Source of the DNA: Liriodendron chinense
Taxonomy: Eukaryota > Streptophyta > Magnoliopsida > Magnoliales > Magnoliaceae
DNA length: 64,000 bases
NCBI GenBank assembly: GCA_003013855.2
Contig: ML058460.1
Coordinates: 558,001 to 622,000 of the forward strand
Reading direction: 5' to 3'
The stretch's first letter is position 1. Each line of letters begins with the position of its first letter. A program made the position numbers and the translations under genes. Below the pieces are notes generated by a model. The model had not been told where the DNA came from, searched no databases, and saw only the letters and a list, made by a program, of their open reading frames with translations. Of the stretch, positions 41,325 to 52,611 are shown piece after piece.

Positions 41325-42825
41325 GGAGGCTATGGCAGAGGAACTAAGTGCTTTGGCTGAAAATCATACATGGGATCTTGTTCTGCTCCCCACCGGGAGT
41401 CTTGTTATTGGTAGCAAGTAGGTGTATTCCATCAAGTTAAAGTCCGATGGCTCCTTGGACGGTTACAAAGCAAGGCTCCTGGCCCAAGGCTACAAACAGG
41501 AGTATGGAATTGACTACGAGGAAACCTTTGCTCCCGTGGCCAAGATGAAGACGGTCCACACCCTTCTTGCTGTCACCTCCTCTCATGTTTGGCCCATATC
41601 TCAAATGGATGTGAAGAATGCCTTTCTTTATGGCGATCTTCAAGAGACTGTTTACAGGAAATTGCCTCTTGGTTTCGATGCAAGTTCTGGTGATATGGTT
41701 TGTTGCCTTAAGAAGGCTTTATATGGTCTCAAGCAGGTGCCACGTGCCTAGTTCCAATGCCTTCGTGATGTGGTTGTTGGTGCTGGATTCTCTCAGAGTG
41801 GCCATGACCCATCCCTATTCACCTGCACTACCTCATGTGGCATTGTCATCATTTTGGTATATGTGGACGATCTCCTATTAACTGGCAGTGATTCCTGTGG
41901 CATTGCAAAGTTGCAGAGGGTTCTACAATCCTCCTTTCTGATGAAGGATTTGGGTCCTCTTACCTACTTCCTCGACCTTGAGGTCTCCCACTCTAACCGG
42001 GGGCTCCTTGTTGGCCAACGTCAGTATACCACGGACCTCATTTCCTTGGCTCAATTGACCGATCAGAAAGCTGTTCAAACCCCCATGGAGTTGAATGTTC
42101 AGTATGGTCGCGATGATGGTGACTTACTTGAACAGCCTACTATTTACCGTCACTTGGTAGGGGGTCTTGTATATTTGACTATGACTCGTCCCGACATTGC
42201 CTATGATGTCTAAGTCGTCAGTCAGTTCGTTTCCGCTCCTCGGACCCTCTATATGACTGTTGTCCTTCGGATTATCTGGTATTTGCGTGGGACAGTGGAC
42301 AGATCTATGTTCTTTCCTTCTAGCTCACCTTTGAATCTTTGGGCTTATTCTGAAGCAGATTGGGCTGGTTGTGCTGTCACCTACTATTCCACTACTGGTT
42401 ATTGCGTCTTTCTTGGCACCTCCCTTATTTCTTAGAAGTGCAAGAAGCAAGCTACCGTCTCAAAGTCTAACACCGAGGCCAAATATCGCGCGATGTCTAC
42501 TGCATGTAGTGAGATTGTATGGCTTCATGGGCTCCTCGGTAATATTGGGCTCCCTCTTCACTCGCCCACTCCTCTCCATGTGCATAACCTAAGTGCTGTC
42601 TAGATTGCTTCGAACTCGGTCTTTCATGAGAGGACGAAACACATCGAGGTTGATTGTCACTTCATTTAGGAGAAATACTAGTCCGGCATCATCTCTCTTC
42701 CCCATGTGGCGTCTCAGGATTAGATAGCTGATATTCTTACGAAGACGCTACCTACTGCTCGTCATTCCTTCCTTGTTAGCAAACTGCTACTTGTTGACGA
42801 CCCTCATCAGTTTGAGGGGGGGTGA
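41325..42825 (+). pseudogene. copia RT/RNase H pseudogene
   Basis: Order: AMAEELSALAENHTWDLV, stop at 41419, then YKARLLAQGYKQEYGIDYEE, WPISQMDVKNAFLYGDLQ, LKKALYGLKQVPRA, a stop in place of the usual Trp (41750), IVIILVYVDDLLLTGSDS (RT active site intact), DLLEQPTIYRHLVGGLVYL, a stop at about 42211, YSEADWAGCAVTYYSTTGYC and RNase H to the PPT with further stops. Most stops are TAG/TAA from single changes, several at former CAG/TGG codons. It cannot make protein. Confidence 0.9.
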
Positions 42826-43044
42826 TAGTACGGCCGGATGGCCATAGTTGTGGGGCCCTGGCCCTGCTCTCATATAGTGTATTTTCCTGTACATGTTCAG
42901 CCTTTTTCCCTTTTCTACCCCTGGACTCATGTTGAGTCTTTCTCTCTCATATAGGGGTATTTCTGTAACTTTTAGATATTTTTATATATTTGCTCTCTCT
43001 CCCTTGTTAGGGTAAGGGGGAACTTCATTCTCAATAGGCTATCA
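42823..43044 (+). repeat. copia 3' LTR
   Basis: Direct repeat of 40863-41078 with a few substitutions and an extra 5-7 bases in the ttagggtaaggggg tract. Confidence 0.92.
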
Positions 43045-43142
43045 GACCCATCATGCTTTTGTTTTCTCAACAAACATTATCTTGTGAGATTCGCAATTCT
43101 TTTAATATTTTTAACTAATCTCCAAGGAGCCACCCTAGTTCT

Positions 43143-43426
43143 TGTATCAAGGTAGATAAATATGGTGTCATATGGTTGTACGGTCTACTTAGATGGCCGT
43201 ACAATCTTATGGACCACTCTGTCTTTATTTTTGTTCATGTTGTTCCTTTATTTATTCTCATCTAGTATAGCCATCTTATTGTAACAAGTAAGGAACACTT
43301 TGTTCATTTTTATTTTTTTCACATAAAGAGATGTAAGTTAAAGCTTAATTCCTCTTTTCCTCTATTATCTTTTCTCATCCTCTTTTTCCACTCTTCCTTC
43401 TCTTTCATTCTCAATATCAATCTTCA
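43143..43426 (+). repeat. copia 5' LTR
   Basis: Pyrimidine-rich towards the end (cctcttttcctctattatc), ending in ca just before the PBS. Confidence 0.7.
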
Positions 43427-43799
43427 TGGTATCAAACCACTAATCGATCAAAGCTAGGGATTTCTAGTCTTCTCTAACTTCTTTAAACCCTTTCGTTTTT
43501 GTCCCTCTTGTTATCCATCAATCCCTTGTGCTGAGGTTTTTAAGGACCTAAGGTTTTGTTTTCTTTTAGGTGTCAGCCTCTTTAATGGCCTGCATGTGAA
43601 ACTCTGTGTGAAACTCTGCGTGAAGTGCATTTGATCATCCTCTTTATTGTGTTTGACGGAGGTGTGTTAGGCTAATTGGTGTTTTCGGTGCAGAGTGTGG
43701 TTCATTTTGGAGCGTGTGGTTGAAGAATTTTTGTTTCCAAACACATCAGCCCATATATATGTAAGTTACATGCATTTGTTATCTTTGTTTTAATTTTAT

Positions 43800-44760
43800 T
43801 TTTTTTACATTTAGGCAAATGATGAGTACAAATATGGTCTTTTCAATCCATCTGACTTTTTAGGGGTTCAAATAACCTCTAGTAAGTTAAATCACACAAG
43901 CTATCTCCCATGGTCCAAATCTATACAAGAAGATTATTGACGGCCAAGGGAAAGTTAAAATATTTGACCAACGAGAAGCTGGATTAGAGGGTTCGGGGCG
44001 TTGCCTCGCTTGTAGACTCTGCGGAGTTTCAACAAGAGGTCTCGGTCTCGAAACCCATAGTGGTGAAATTCCACGCTGCTGACAGCACCAGTGGGTGCTT
44101 TACATGACTGATTGGGTGGGTGTGTTGCATGACTGACCAAAAAAAAACAAAAACAAAAAAAGAAAAAAGAAAAAAGAGAAGCCGGATGAGAAAGCCAGTT
44201 AATACGAATAATGGGTTCAAGAGAATGCTTAGATTATGACATGATTGTGGAATAGTATGGAAACTTCCATTGGTGCAAATGTCATGTTTGTTAATAATGC
44301 AAAGAAAGTTTGGGACATGTTGAGAGATGTATTCATCAAATAAGAGCATTTTCCTAGGCATATCAATTATTTGAAGAGACCTTTACATTCCAACAAGGGG
44401 ATAAATCCCTTAATATTTTTCGAAGCTCCTAGGCATGTGGGAGGAACTCAATGTGTATCAACCTCTTACTATTAGTCTAAAGGGATGAAATCGGCAATGT
44501 GAAGAGTTCCACGTGGCTAAATTTCTATCTGGTTTGCAATCAGAATCTGAGCTTGTCACACAAATTTTGGGAGGAAAGGATGTTCGTCTTTGAATGAGGT
44601 TTATGCACCGTTTCCAATGTATATCCCTAGTCTCTGCTGTCAAACCTATTAGAGTCAGTGATAGATCAGCTTTGGTGTCATCTGGTGGACAAGGGGGAGG
44701 TGGTCATGGCAACCAAATTAATCAGGGTAATAATTGAGGTAATTGTAATGATTAGGGGGG
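43800..44760 (+). pseudogene. copia gag remnant (UBN2 type), interrupted by SINE
   Basis: Pieces of copia gag are seen before and after the SINE: LFNPSDFLGVQITSSKLNHT, then WNSMETSIGANVMFVNNAKK and VWDMLRDVF. Many stops. The SINE target site lies between them. Confidence 0.7.
43985..44176 (+). mobile_element. SINE family 2, with target duplication, inside copia gag
   Basis: Starts tagagggttcggggcgttg (box-A side weak), has a box-B-like ggtctcgaaaccc at about 44039-44051, and ends in an A-rich tail. Flanking direct repeats are agaagctggat (43974-43984) and agaagccggat (44177-44187), 10 of 11 identical. A second copy in reverse is at about 50524-50625. Confidence 0.8.
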
Positions 44761-45850
44761 AGGTTGTGATAGAGGTCATGAGGGCCTAGAAAATGCATTC
44801 ATCATGTGCTTATGAATACACAGTCGAAAGATGTTGGGAAATCCATGGAAAGCCAGCTTCAGCAAATCAAGCCTCTTATACTGAAGAAGCAGTGGCTCTC
44901 GTTCTTCTAAATCCACTTCCATGCCTCATCAACAAAAAAGTACTCTTTAAGTTACTGAAGAATCAACCTATCTCTAGTTCTCGGTCCACTTCCATGGTTA
45001 CGTTCGTGACATCAGGTACAAATGGTGTAGTTTCCTAGTCTTTTGCTTTGTGGGTCACTGATGCCAGGCACCAGATTATATGACAAGTGCATCTATTATG
45101 TTGTTCTCTGTTTATACCTCATTGTCCATGTCATCTGTCACTACGGCAAATGGTACTAAATCCGAAGTATGTGGAATAGGTACTGTTTGTTCTAATTCAT
45201 CTGTTCCGTTGTCCTTTGTTCTCTATGTACCAAAAATTCCTTCTAGCCTTATACGAGTTGGTAAACTCACCAAATCCTTCAATTGTTTTACGAGCTTTTA
45301 TCCCTCATATTGTGTCTTTTGGGATCTAAGAACTAGAAGGAAGATTGGTGAAGGACGTGAATGTAGTGGTCCTTATTATCTTGATCATAAAGCTTTTGGA
45401 CCAGTAGCGCAGACCAGTAGTTCCTACTAGTTGCATTGTTATCTAGCTCATTCGTCTTTAAAGATTCTCAGTAGTTCATTTCTTCACTATCTTTTGTATC
45501 TTAAGAAGGTCAATCACCTCATGTAATTTTGGTTCCTGGCATTCCATTTTCTCCTCGCTCCCTAAAGTCTTTGGGGACGTGTTTTATTCATTAATTAGAG
45601 TCAAGCCATGATAAGTTTTATCCTTGTATAGTCAAATGTGTATTTCTTGGGTATTCCAGAACCGAGAGGGGTTATAGGTGTTACGACCCAGTCTTCATAG
45701 ACAGTTTTTTGCTGCAGATGTTACATTCTTTGAATCAACTCCATTTTTTCAGGTAAGGGTAAATCTCTTGAAGTGGAAGCCCCATAGTCTTCATATGTCA
45801 TACTAATACCCATCCCTTTAGAGGTTTATCCTACACAATCTCTTCCTTTG
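44640..45850 (+). pseudogene. copia protease/integrase remnant
   Basis: After a Gly-rich segment comes VTTANGTKSEVCGIGTVCSN, LSFVLYVPKIPSSLIRVGKL and YCVFWDLRTRRKIGEGREC, the usual stretch between protease and integrase. Around 45600-45760 an integrase C-terminal piece (frame with QFFAADVTFFESTPFFQ) is recognisable. Many stops and shifts. Confidence 0.75.
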
Positions 45851-46100
45851 GTCAACCCACTTCTACTAGAGAGCCTACATTTCACAACAAAAGCAGCAAG
45901 ATAATGAAGCCAATTATACCTTCCTCCCCCGCCCATTGATCCAGTCTCTTCCTGTATACCTCCTAAATCATGTGATCTTCCTATTTCTCTCAAGGTGGGC
46001 ATGCTTGCACTGAACATCTTAATTTAAATTTTGTTTCTTTTTTTCTCCATTGTTTTGTAGATTTTCTGTCTTTTAGTCAATGAGCTGATATCATTGCAGT

Positions 46101-46872
46101 CTATTTAATTCAGCAGCTCATTCCATTTTGTAGGTCATAATACTGCATGACAATTTTCACCTGGACTAGTGCAGGTTTGTTGGACATACTAGGCCTGTTA
46201 CAAGCAACACTATGACCTATCATCTTTCTCAAGCTGAAGAATTCAACCAGTTCCTTCAAGAATGATCTAACGCTGCTTGATGATATTACTGACCGTGTAA
46301 GGAAAATGGCAGACTGGGGACTGATATATGATTACTTCAGCGTGATCCTCATGCTGTCGGTTGTTGCTTTGCAGGTATTGAAGGAAGACTCATGCTGCTG
46401 CTAACTTCGAAAAGGTCCGATTTTGATAAGTGCCCCCTTGGCCCTTCCACTAGGCATCTGCATGTTTGTATCTGCTGCCCATTCGGAATCTAATCTGCTG
46501 AAGGCATCTGAAACATTGAAAAGGGTTCTCTGTGCTTTCAGATTAGAGTGGAAGGTTCTTGTCTGATCTTTCCCAACAATGATTCTTCTGTTATTGCAAT
46601 CCAGGCTATTATTTGTTGGATTTTTTCTTTTCCACTTCTCTGCCATTGGAATCTGATATTTCTCGGCCAAGACAGGTAAATAATAAATATGCTGTAAGTC
46701 TGTAATTTATTTGTTTTGCTTTCGTTCAACTGCCACGATATGGTCCCAAAAAAAAAAATGCAAATTTTTTGTGTTTTTCTCATGACAGGCTCTGACAACT
46801 GTGTCAGCACCTGTTGAAAACATACCAATGGCTAAGATGAACCTAAGATTGTGGCCCACCTGAGTATCCATC
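46101..46872. other. Intergenic, no supported gene
   Basis: No recognisable domain; short ORFs on both strands only. Confidence 0.4.
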
Positions 46873-46885
46873 CAGCCCTATATTT

Positions 46886-47010
46886 TGCCTGTGACCTTAT
46901 GGCTCAGTGGTAGACTCACAAGAGTTTCAACATAAGGTCATGGGTTCGAGCACCCATTGAGGTGTGAGTGCACAGGCGTGTGTGAGTGCGTCTGAAAAAA
47001 AAAAAAAAAA
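46886..47010 (+). mobile_element. tRNA-derived SINE with perfect target duplication
   Basis: Box A ttatggctcagtggtag, box B ggttcgagcacc, a gtgtgagtg-rich end and an A-tail. It is flanked by a perfect 13-base direct repeat cagccctatattt (46873-46885 and 47011-47023). At 125 bases it is shorter than copies A-C and may be a separate subfamily. Confidence 0.88.
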
Positions 47011-47149
47011 CAGCCCTATATTTCATTTGGCTGTGTTTTTTATTGTAACTTTGATGAACAGTTTATATTTTCGAACACATGGCACATGACCACATGTCAA
47101 TAGGCAGTCGATCTCCACCTTGCTAACCCTGTGGATTGCCTGGGTGATC

Positions 47150-47575
47150 CTTTGGGGCCCACTATGATGTATGCATTTTATCCATGTTGTCCATCCATTT
47201 TGCCCGCTCATTTTAGGGCATGAGCTAAAAAATGAGGCAGATCAAAGCTCAACTGGACCACACCACGGGAAATAGTGGGGATAATGACGCGTTGAAACCT
47301 TCCTAGGGTCTCCATGATGTTTATTTGCCATCTAACACGTTCATAAGGTCACACAGACCTGGATGAAGGGAAAAACAAATATCAGCTTGATCCAAAACTT
47401 CCATAACCCAAGAAGTTTTCAACATTAGACATTCAATCCCCACTGTTTCATGTGGTGTGGTCCACTTGAGCTTTGGATTTGCCTCATTTTTGTGCTCATG
47501 CACTAAAATAAGCTGAAAAAAATGGATGGACAACATTAGATAGAACACATACATCAGAGTAGACGCCACAGCTGG
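47150..47575. mobile_element. Foldback MITE, family 1
   Basis: Left arm with gcccactatgatgtatgc, ttgtccatccattttgcc and ctggaccacaccacgggaaa; spacer with tcacacagacctggatgaag; right arm inverted (tttcatgtggtgtggtccac, atggatggacaac). Confidence 0.85.
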
Positions 47576-48011
47576 TTCACCAATTGAATGCTGTATCACT
47601 CACGTACACTACAATGTCTCTACCAGCTCAGCTACCAGATAATGAGTTTTGTTTTTGTTTCTTTTTTTCTTTTCTTTTCTTTTTTCTCAAGTAAGTTCCA
47701 GTATTCAACTGAAAACAAGTGTATCAGTTTGATTGACGGCAGTGGTTGTCCATCGCCATCGATCATCAGTGCCATCCATCATTATCACTAATAAGTGCAG
47801 GGGACACAAAGATTCGGGGTTCCACTGTTGGAGTTGTAGACGTCTCTTCAACCTTTTTCCATTCCGGTTGGTGATGACATCTTCTCACATCCTGCGTGTG
47901 TGATTCACGAGGAACGTTCACAACCATCTCAGTGGACCACAACGTTGCGGTCCCATTGAGTGCATGCTGCCAGCGTGTCATGTGTATATGGAATGAGTCA
48001 AGGTGTGCCAC

Positions 48012-48522
48012 GGGAGCGGATTAGTTGCGGCCCTGGCCTCACCCAACACAGTTCAGCTGTGACTGTGAGGCCCATCTTGATGTATGTGTTGTATATCCAC
48101 GCCCGTCCATCTGTTTTTCCATCTCATTTTAGGGCATGAGGCAAAATATGAAGCAGATCCAAATGTCAGGTGGACCACACTACAGTAAACAGTGATGATT
48201 GACCATTAAAAACTTCTTGTGGGCGACAAGTTTTGTATCAAGCTGATATTTATATTTTTTTTTTCCCTTCATCCAGGTCTGTGTGACTCTTATCAAAGTT
48301 GGATGAAAAGTAAACATGAGCGTGGGTATTCAATCAGCACGGTTTCCTATGGTGTAGTCGACTGCTTTATTTTTTTTAGCTCATGCCCTAAAATGATTGT
48401 GTGGTCAACTTTATATTTTGAGAGGTCATTCCTAAAATGAGCTGGCAAAACGTGCATACCTCAAGGTGGGACCCACTGGTCAGGGTTGGGTGAGGCTGGG
48501 GCCGTACCTAATCACAGCTCCT
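48012..48522. mobile_element. Foldback MITE, family 1, full copy with 9-bp target duplication
   Basis: Ends gggagcggattagttgcgg and, reversed, aggagctgtgattaggtac. Both continue with a ccctggcctcaccca-like tract, so each arm is over 200 bases long. Flanks are gtgtgccac (48003-48011) and gtgtaccac (48523-48531), 8 of 9 identical. A 9-bp duplication with long terminal inverted repeats fits a Mutator-derived non-autonomous element. Confidence 0.85.
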
Positions 48523-48793
48523 GTGTACCACACTTTTAGAAATCAACGGACGGCCAATTGCTACTTTGTAAAGCCGATTCTTTTAGTACAAACGTACATG
48601 TGTGCACACATGGTGTGAATGGCTTGGCATGATTTCCACGCCCCAACTTCAAGGTTGGGCCTACCTTTTCGGCAGCTTGGATATCTTATACACGTGACAC
48701 TTAGGGCTGTATGCGCTCGAAGGTAACCTTGTGGTCCATTAGAGATGGACGGTGAATATTCACCAGTGATTCATAAGAAAGTAACTGATTCAT

Positions 48794-49095
48794 GGGAGCG
48801 GATTAGGTGTTACCCGGGTACCGCGGGGCCTACCTTGATGATATATTGTATATCCATGCCATCCATCCGTTTTGCGAGCTCATTCTTGGGCATGACCCAA
48901 AAAATTAAGCAGACCCAAATCTCAGGTGAACCACACCACTGGAAACAGTGGTGTTTGAGTGACTAACCATTAAAAATTCCAAAAGGCCCATAGTAAGGTT
49001 TTCGTAATGTTTATTTTCCATCCAACCTTTTGATAATGTCAAGAAGACCTGGATTAAGGAAAGTACAAAAATCAGCTTCATCCAAAATTTTTAGG
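48794..49095. mobile_element. Foldback MITE, family 1, left half only
   Basis: Starts gggagcggattaggtgttac and carries left arm and spacer (gaagacctggattaagg), then stops near ttcatccaaaatttttagg with no right arm. Confidence 0.75.
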
Positions 49096-50097
49096 GTAAT
49101 CACCCGCTAAGGTGTGATATTAACCACCTGATCGGTGGCCTCCCAATGAATAGTTCAAAACCAAAAAGGCCAAATGGACCCCACCCAGGTATAAGATTCG
49201 CAAATATCCATGTGTACGGTGGAGATTGAGCGAGACGCAACTTGGGGAGCCCTCACCAGACAAATCTGACCACTTACATGGGCCCAGCCATGGAAGTGAG
49301 ATTAATGCAAAAGTGCAACTTCTATTGGACATGGAATCTAAAATCCCACTGCAAAAAGTGTTTTGTATTTTTCAAGCATAGCTTGCTGGCCTAGGATTGT
49401 TTGCTTTTCTGCAGCTTCCGCCGCGTGCCGAGAGGATCCTTATATTTTTGAGAAGAACTTTGATACTCTGGCGGACTGTGACAAATGATATGCATGCACC
49501 TAAAAATTACTTAGAAATTGCATGCGTGACACACAATTAATTCAAATTAAACCGTTCAAATTATGGGCCCAAGTTTAGATGTATCATAAACCCCATTCAA
49601 TGTTTTATTTTGAGCCGTCCATTTGATAGCCGGCAATTGGATGGTTATGGCTTCTCGATTACTTATGACTTTGGAGTCATGCTTCATCTAGTTTGTGTTT
49701 AACTTGCAGATTGAATGGTCTAGATAGCTTTACTTGAGTGCCATAACTAGGCTGAGTCACCACCACTTTCAAAATGATGGTGAAAATGATGAACTTTCTC
49801 ATGCATCCAGCCTATCTTGTAAACCAGAGCTAAACAACCTATGTCCAAAATAGCAACAAGAGTTCCGCTGTCCAATGGATGTCGAGAAAGATCAGGCACG
49901 TTCACTTATCTTCGTAAAAAATAAAAAAATAAATAAATAATAAAAAAAAGAGGAAAAGACGGATAGGAGCTGTCCATCTCTTTGCCACCACTTTATTAAA
50001 TTGTAGCCCACCCAATGGCTGGTTCAGATCAGAGGTGTCAGAGTGACACTCGGATTGCGTAGTGTAGCGCACAGCACCATGCCACTGAAAAATTCCG
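49096..50097. other. Intergenic with a MITE family 2 end near 49455
   Basis: At 49455-49560 the sequence gatactctggcgg, then gatatgcatgcacctaaaaatt, matches the family 2 end; no inverted partner found. Otherwise no recognised content. Confidence 0.45.
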
Positions 50098-50515
50098 TGA
50101 GCCCCATCATGATGTATGTCTTTCATCCATGCCGTCCATCCATTTTTCCAGCTAATTTTAGGGGACGAGCCCAAAAGTGAGACTGATCAAAATCTCAGAT
50201 GGACCACACCATAGGAAACAGTGGTGATTGAACACCCACCATTAAAAACATCCTGGCCTACAAAAGTTTTGGATCAAGCTGATATTTGCGTTTTCTCTGC
50301 ATCAGGGTCTGTGTCACCTCATCAATAGCTTGAATGGCAAATAAACATTATATTGGGCCCTAGGAACTTTTTAATGGTGGGCATCCAATCACCATTGTTT
50401 CTTGGGGTGTGGTCCACTTGAGATTTGGATCTGCCTCATTTTTTGGCTAATACCCTCAAATGAGCCGGTCAAATAGATGGACGGCGTAGATAAAACACAT
50501 GCATCATGATGACAC
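50098..50515. mobile_element. Foldback MITE, family 1
   Basis: Left arm catcatgatgtatgtctttc with gccgtccatccatttttcc; right arm inverted ending agatggacggcgtagata and cacatgcatcatgatga. The spacer holds the gggtctgtgtcacct tract. Confidence 0.85.
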
Positions 50516-50523
50516 CTATTAGT

Positions 50524-50625
50524 AATGGTAAAATGCTCCGGTGCAGTATATGGTTTCGAAACCGACATCTCTTGTTGAAACTCCATATAGTATACCAACG
50601 AGGCAAGGCCCGAACCCATGGGCCA
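50524..50625 (-). mobile_element. SINE family 2, second copy
   Basis: The minus strand reads gggttcgggccttgcctcg, ggagtttcaacaagag and cggtttcgaaacc, matching the copy at 43985. It adjoins the end of a foldback MITE. No A-tail or target duplication was identified, so it may be truncated. Confidence 0.65.
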
Positions 50626-51350
50626 GATTGTTGATTGGACCTATTTTGATCTAAACAATCTTGACCATCCTTTATCAAACTCCATTGATCAATTGGTTGA
50701 TATTTGTCAGATTGGTGGCATGTTTGCACGGCTGCCTATGAAATATGCGTTGGACCTAATGAACAGTCTGGATCAGTGGATCGGAATAAGCGTCCAAATG
50801 CAACTAAGTGGTCTGAGAGCACTGGAGCATTTATTAGAAAAATAAAGAAAAGAAAAGAAAAGAAAGAGCACTTTATGATGCTCGCATACTTATCGTTCAT
50901 CTCATACATATAATAAATGTGCAGTGGCTGTGCCATTTAGCGTGTGAGAATCAACCCCTCAGCGTGAATAATTTGCAGGTTACGGCGCGTGAGAGACTTG
51001 ACCCTAACGCCGCTAGCACCTAACAACTACACATGCGAAAGTGGCACACGAGCCCGCTAGCTGGATCAGCCAGGTGGCGACACGTCAGGTCCCACTCACG
51101 TTAGGGGATCTCACCGAAGTCGTGCCCATCATGAAGTGGGTCCCACCACCATTATTTCCTGGCAAAAAAAAAAAGCCAGTCCACTAGTTAGGTGGGCCTC
51201 CCGTACTCGATTGTGTACTTTTCTCGTGCATGGGTGGTCCGTTTAATCAGTGGGCTGGCTTGGTTTTTGGTACAAGGGACATGCGGTGGGACCCAACTGC
51301 GTGGTGCAGATATCACATGTGTTCTAAGTTGTATGTGCACGCACTGCTAT
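50626..51350. other. Intergenic, no gene seen
   Basis: No recognised coding or repeat content. Confidence 0.5.
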
Positions 51351-51818
51351 CTCAGGTGAGGCAGGGGCCGGTAACATCTTAGTGGGTACGGCTCTGACAG
51401 TGGGGCCCACCTCGACTTCCGTAAATGAGGGCATGGTCTGAAAAATGAGGTAGATCCAAATCTCAGGTGGGCCACACTGGGTATTGAATTCCCACCGTTA
51501 AAAAACTGCTGCAAAAGTTTTGGATCAAACTGCTATTTGTGTTTTCCCTCCATCCACGTCTGTCTGTCTGAACTAATCAACAGGCTTGATGGAAAATAAA
51601 AGTTACAGTGGGCAGTAGGAAGTTTTTAGTGGTGGGTATTCAATCACCACTATTTCTATTTGGTGTCGTCCACCTAAGATTTGGGTCTTCCTTAATTTTG
51701 GGAACATGCTTTAAAATTAGCTGGAAAAATAGATGGACGGCGTGGACTTACAACACATTGATGTGGGCACCACGGTCAGGGCCCCACCTACATAGTTGTT
51801 ACACCTGCCTCACCTAAG
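51351..51818. mobile_element. Foldback MITE, family 1
   Basis: Outer ends ctcaggtgaggcaggggcc and, reversed, cttaggtgaggcaggtgta. Inner arms carry agatccaaatctcaggtggg and its inverse; the outermost part of the left inner arm is shortened. Confidence 0.8.
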
Positions 51819-52090
51819 CCGTGCTCCACGTCAGCCCTAGCGCGTCATGGTTTATTGGGAATGGCGTAGCACGCAATCCGATTTCAACAGGGAATGCCTC
51901 CCATTGGTGAATCGTATCACCATCCAATCAGATTAGATGGTGGAGCTTGGTCCCACTTTGTGGTGTCATGACAGTGGATCCAAGAAGATATTTACACGTT
52001 GAAATTCAAACAAGTAGACGTGAAAAAAAAAAAAAGGAAGGGAAAGGAGTAATCATTGAAGAGATGCGGAAATGCCCAGAACAAGAGTAG

Positions 52091-52611
52091 CGGATTCGGT
52101 CAGGCCGGGTAACACCAAGTTCGGTCAGCTGTGACCATGGCCCACCTCAATATGTATATGTTGTAAATCCGTGCCGTCCATCCGTTTTTCCGGCTCATTT
52201 TACGTCATGATCACAAAAATGAAGCAGATCCAAATCTCAGGGGGATCACACCACAGGAAACAGTGTTGGTTGAACTCCCACCTTTAAAACAATTCTAAGG
52301 GCCCAACGTAATTTTTATCGACAATCCTACTTGTTGATAAGGTCACACAGACCTGGATAAAGAGAAAACAAATATAAGCTTGTTCCAAAACTTTTGTGGG
52401 CCAGAAGAAGTTTTTAATGGTGGGTATTCAATCACCACTATTTTCTGTAGTGTGGTCCACCTGAGATTTGAATCTGCTTAATTTTTGGGCCCGTGCCCTA
52501 TAATGAGCTTTCAAAACGGATGGACAGTGCATATATACAACATGTACATCAAGGTGGGCCCTATGGTCACGGCCTGACTGATCTTGGTGTTACCCGCCCA
52601 GACCGAATCCG
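52091..52611. mobile_element. Foldback MITE, family 1, full copy
   Basis: Ends cggattcggtcaggccggg and, reversed, cggattcggtctgggcggg, both followed by taacaccaag. Arms match almost end to end, leaving a central spacer of about 100 bases. No convincing target duplication seen. Confidence 0.9.

Larger units (their letters stand above)
40863..43044 (+). mobile_element. Complete but internally deleted Ty1/copia element
   Basis: LTRs 40863-41078 (216 bases) and 42823-43044 (222 bases), both tgatagta to ctatca, flanked by a perfect 5-bp target duplication gaccc (40858-40862, 43045-43049). PBS tggtatcatagcagg directly follows the 5' LTR, and PPT tttgaggggggg directly precedes the 3' LTR. The interior keeps only RT and RNase H; gag, protease and integrase are gone. 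Confidence 0.95.
43143..46100 (+). mobile_element. Decayed Ty1/copia element, 5' part
   Basis: 5' LTR 43143-43426 (tgtatcaagg to caatcttca), PBS tggtatcaaacc at 43427, then gag, protease and integrase remnants. RT, RNase H and the 3' LTR are not found; the end near 46100 is approximate. A SINE is inserted in gag. Confidence 0.75.

Noticed and set aside
46401..46828. Minus-strand ORFs of 89 and 96 residues
   Set aside because: Considered as a LINE RNase H relic, but no catalytic motif could be identified.
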